Positions 14,024 to 14,692 of a stretch of 14,692 bases of DNA are shown piece by piece (positions within the stretch are counted from its first letter, which is position 1; the number at the start of each line of letters is the position of its first letter). Position numbers and translations under genes: made by a program. The notes beneath the pieces were generated by a model. That model saw only the letters and a list, made by a program, of their open reading frames with translations, was not told where the DNA came from and ran no database searches. The DNA is from a bacterium (GTDB taxonomy: Bacteria > Armatimonadota > Chthonomonadetes > Chthonomonadales > Chthonomonadaceae), in contig JAJZFK010000369.1 of NCBI GenBank assembly GCA_021805405.1, positions 1 through 14,692 on the forward strand. The letters run 5' to 3'.

Positions 14024-14692
14024 TCATCTGTAGTTAAGCGTTATTACGACAACGGAAATCGCCAGCGCCAAAAGTGTGTATATCGCGGCTGCGGAGTTCC
14101 ATGATCTGTATGATCGGTTATATGCCTCAACGCTGCGATATTTACCTGTGCGCCACGCGAGTGATGCAGCCCGTCTTGACAACACACTCTTGAGATAGAG
14201 CCACACAATCGCTACTACTGTAATTGTTCCAATCATAACAAGGTGCCCGGGGGACCAGTGAGGATTCGCAGTAGCTACCGTAACCGCAGTGAGTGCTACA
14301 ACAGCAAGTGCCGTACAGTAAAACCAGTACCACCATAGTTGGTGCACTGCAGTCCATACGGATGTAAGCACAAACGCACCCCAGTTCCAGCGTTTCGCAA
14401 TACCATCCGGAAGCACGAAGCCATCGGTTTGCAGGGGCCTTTGAACCTGTTGATTCGCTGTATTGGCATTTATTAGCGTTGACAATGTGGAGTCGCGAAT
14501 ATCTAGAACCATACCGAATGGAATAGCGCAGTTAGGGCAGAGCACTGCCCCTGGAAGCGACACACCACAAACACGGCACAAGGATCCGCTAGCATTTACG
14601 GCATGGCGTCGGTACTGTCGCTTACTAAAAAGTGGCAGACCGCAGGCCGTGCAGCTTTGTGACTTGCGAGGATTGTTCGCCCCGCAATGCCT
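14024..14692 (-). CDS. Double zinc-ribbon membrane protein (5' end outside window)
   Basis: The frame is open to the right edge, so the gene is incomplete; 222 residues are visible. It begins inside a zinc ribbon (CGANNP, then CTACG), with the first Cys pair cut by the window edge. A second ribbon follows, Cys-x2-Cys-x9-Cys-x2-Cys (LCRVCG ... LCPNCAIPFG). After a polar linker comes KRWNWGAFVLTSVWTAVHQLWWYW, a WNWGAF-type segment common in zinc-ribbon membrane proteins of DUF2628-like character. Hydrophobic segments occur at roughly 120-145, 150-172 and 200-220 of the visible part. A TTG at 14581 could be read as a start, but it would discard the upstream ribbon, so it is rejected. The function is unknown; such proteins often sense or scaffold at the membrane. 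The aminotransferase follows after 105 bases on the same strand. Confidence 0.75.
   Translation of the reverse strand, partial: RHCGANNPRKSQSCTACGLPLFSKRQYRRHAVNASGSLCRVCGVSLPGAVLCPNCAIPFGMVLDIRDSTLSTLINANTANQQVQRPLQTDGFVLPDGIAKRWNWGAFVLTSVWTAVHQLWWYWFYCTALAVVALTAVTVATANPHWSPGHLVMIGTITVVAIVWLYLKSVLSRRAASLAWRTGKYRSVEAYNRSYRSWNSAAAIYTLLALAISVVVITLNYR

Overview
The window is ordinary-looking bacterial chromosome of intermediate GC. I see no insertion sequences, phage genes, tRNA, rRNA or CRISPR arrays. An apolipoprotein N-acyltransferase and a heptose-7-phosphate kinase point to a diderm (outer-membrane) bacterium. Cytochrome bd points to oxygen respiration, probably at low oxygen. The gene mix and the WNWGAF-type zinc-ribbon membrane protein recall lineages such as Armatimonadota or Chloroflexota, but that placement is a guess; the phylum cannot be fixed from this window.

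Left part (1-2965): the 3' end of lnt runs into an alpha/beta hydrolase gene through an ATGA stop/start overlap. Convergent to them, on the minus strand, is a two-gene unit: a small ArsR-family repressor and a membrane-anchored TlpA-type thioredoxin. The repressor has a near-consensus promoter whose -10 lies inside an inverted repeat, the expected layout for autorepression. A 720-base gene-free stretch with several perfect hairpins then leads into cydA.

Middle (2966-9134): cydA and cydB encode a short-Q-loop cytochrome bd quinol oxidase. Convergent to them are a HAD-family phosphatase and nucleoside diphosphate kinase. Divergent from the HAD gene, behind a strong sigma70-type promoter with nearby inverted repeats, is the most interesting gene: an ArsR-type winged helix fused to a CarH-like helical bundle and cobalamin-binding domain. 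It keeps the cobalamin lower-ligand His and the EH motif, but appears to lack the Trp-His pair that CarH uses in its light response. A membrane-anchored parvulin-type prolyl isomerase/chaperone follows.

Right part (9173-14692, all minus strand, transcribed right to left): a zinc-ribbon membrane protein (5' end outside the window), an aspartate-type aminotransferase, RNase III, an unrecognised Cys/His-containing protein that overlaps rnc, a heptose-phosphate kinase and a PlsC-like acyltransferase. Tight spacing (1-base gap, 11-base overlap, 50-base gap) suggests co-transcription from the aminotransferase through the kinase. The kinase and acyltransferase fit envelope glycan or lipid synthesis.

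Several starts were moved from the longest open frame to internal starts because of Shine-Dalgarno position, gene overlap or family length. Two genes (ndk and the gene after rnc) use TTG, and the HAD and rnc genes use GTG.
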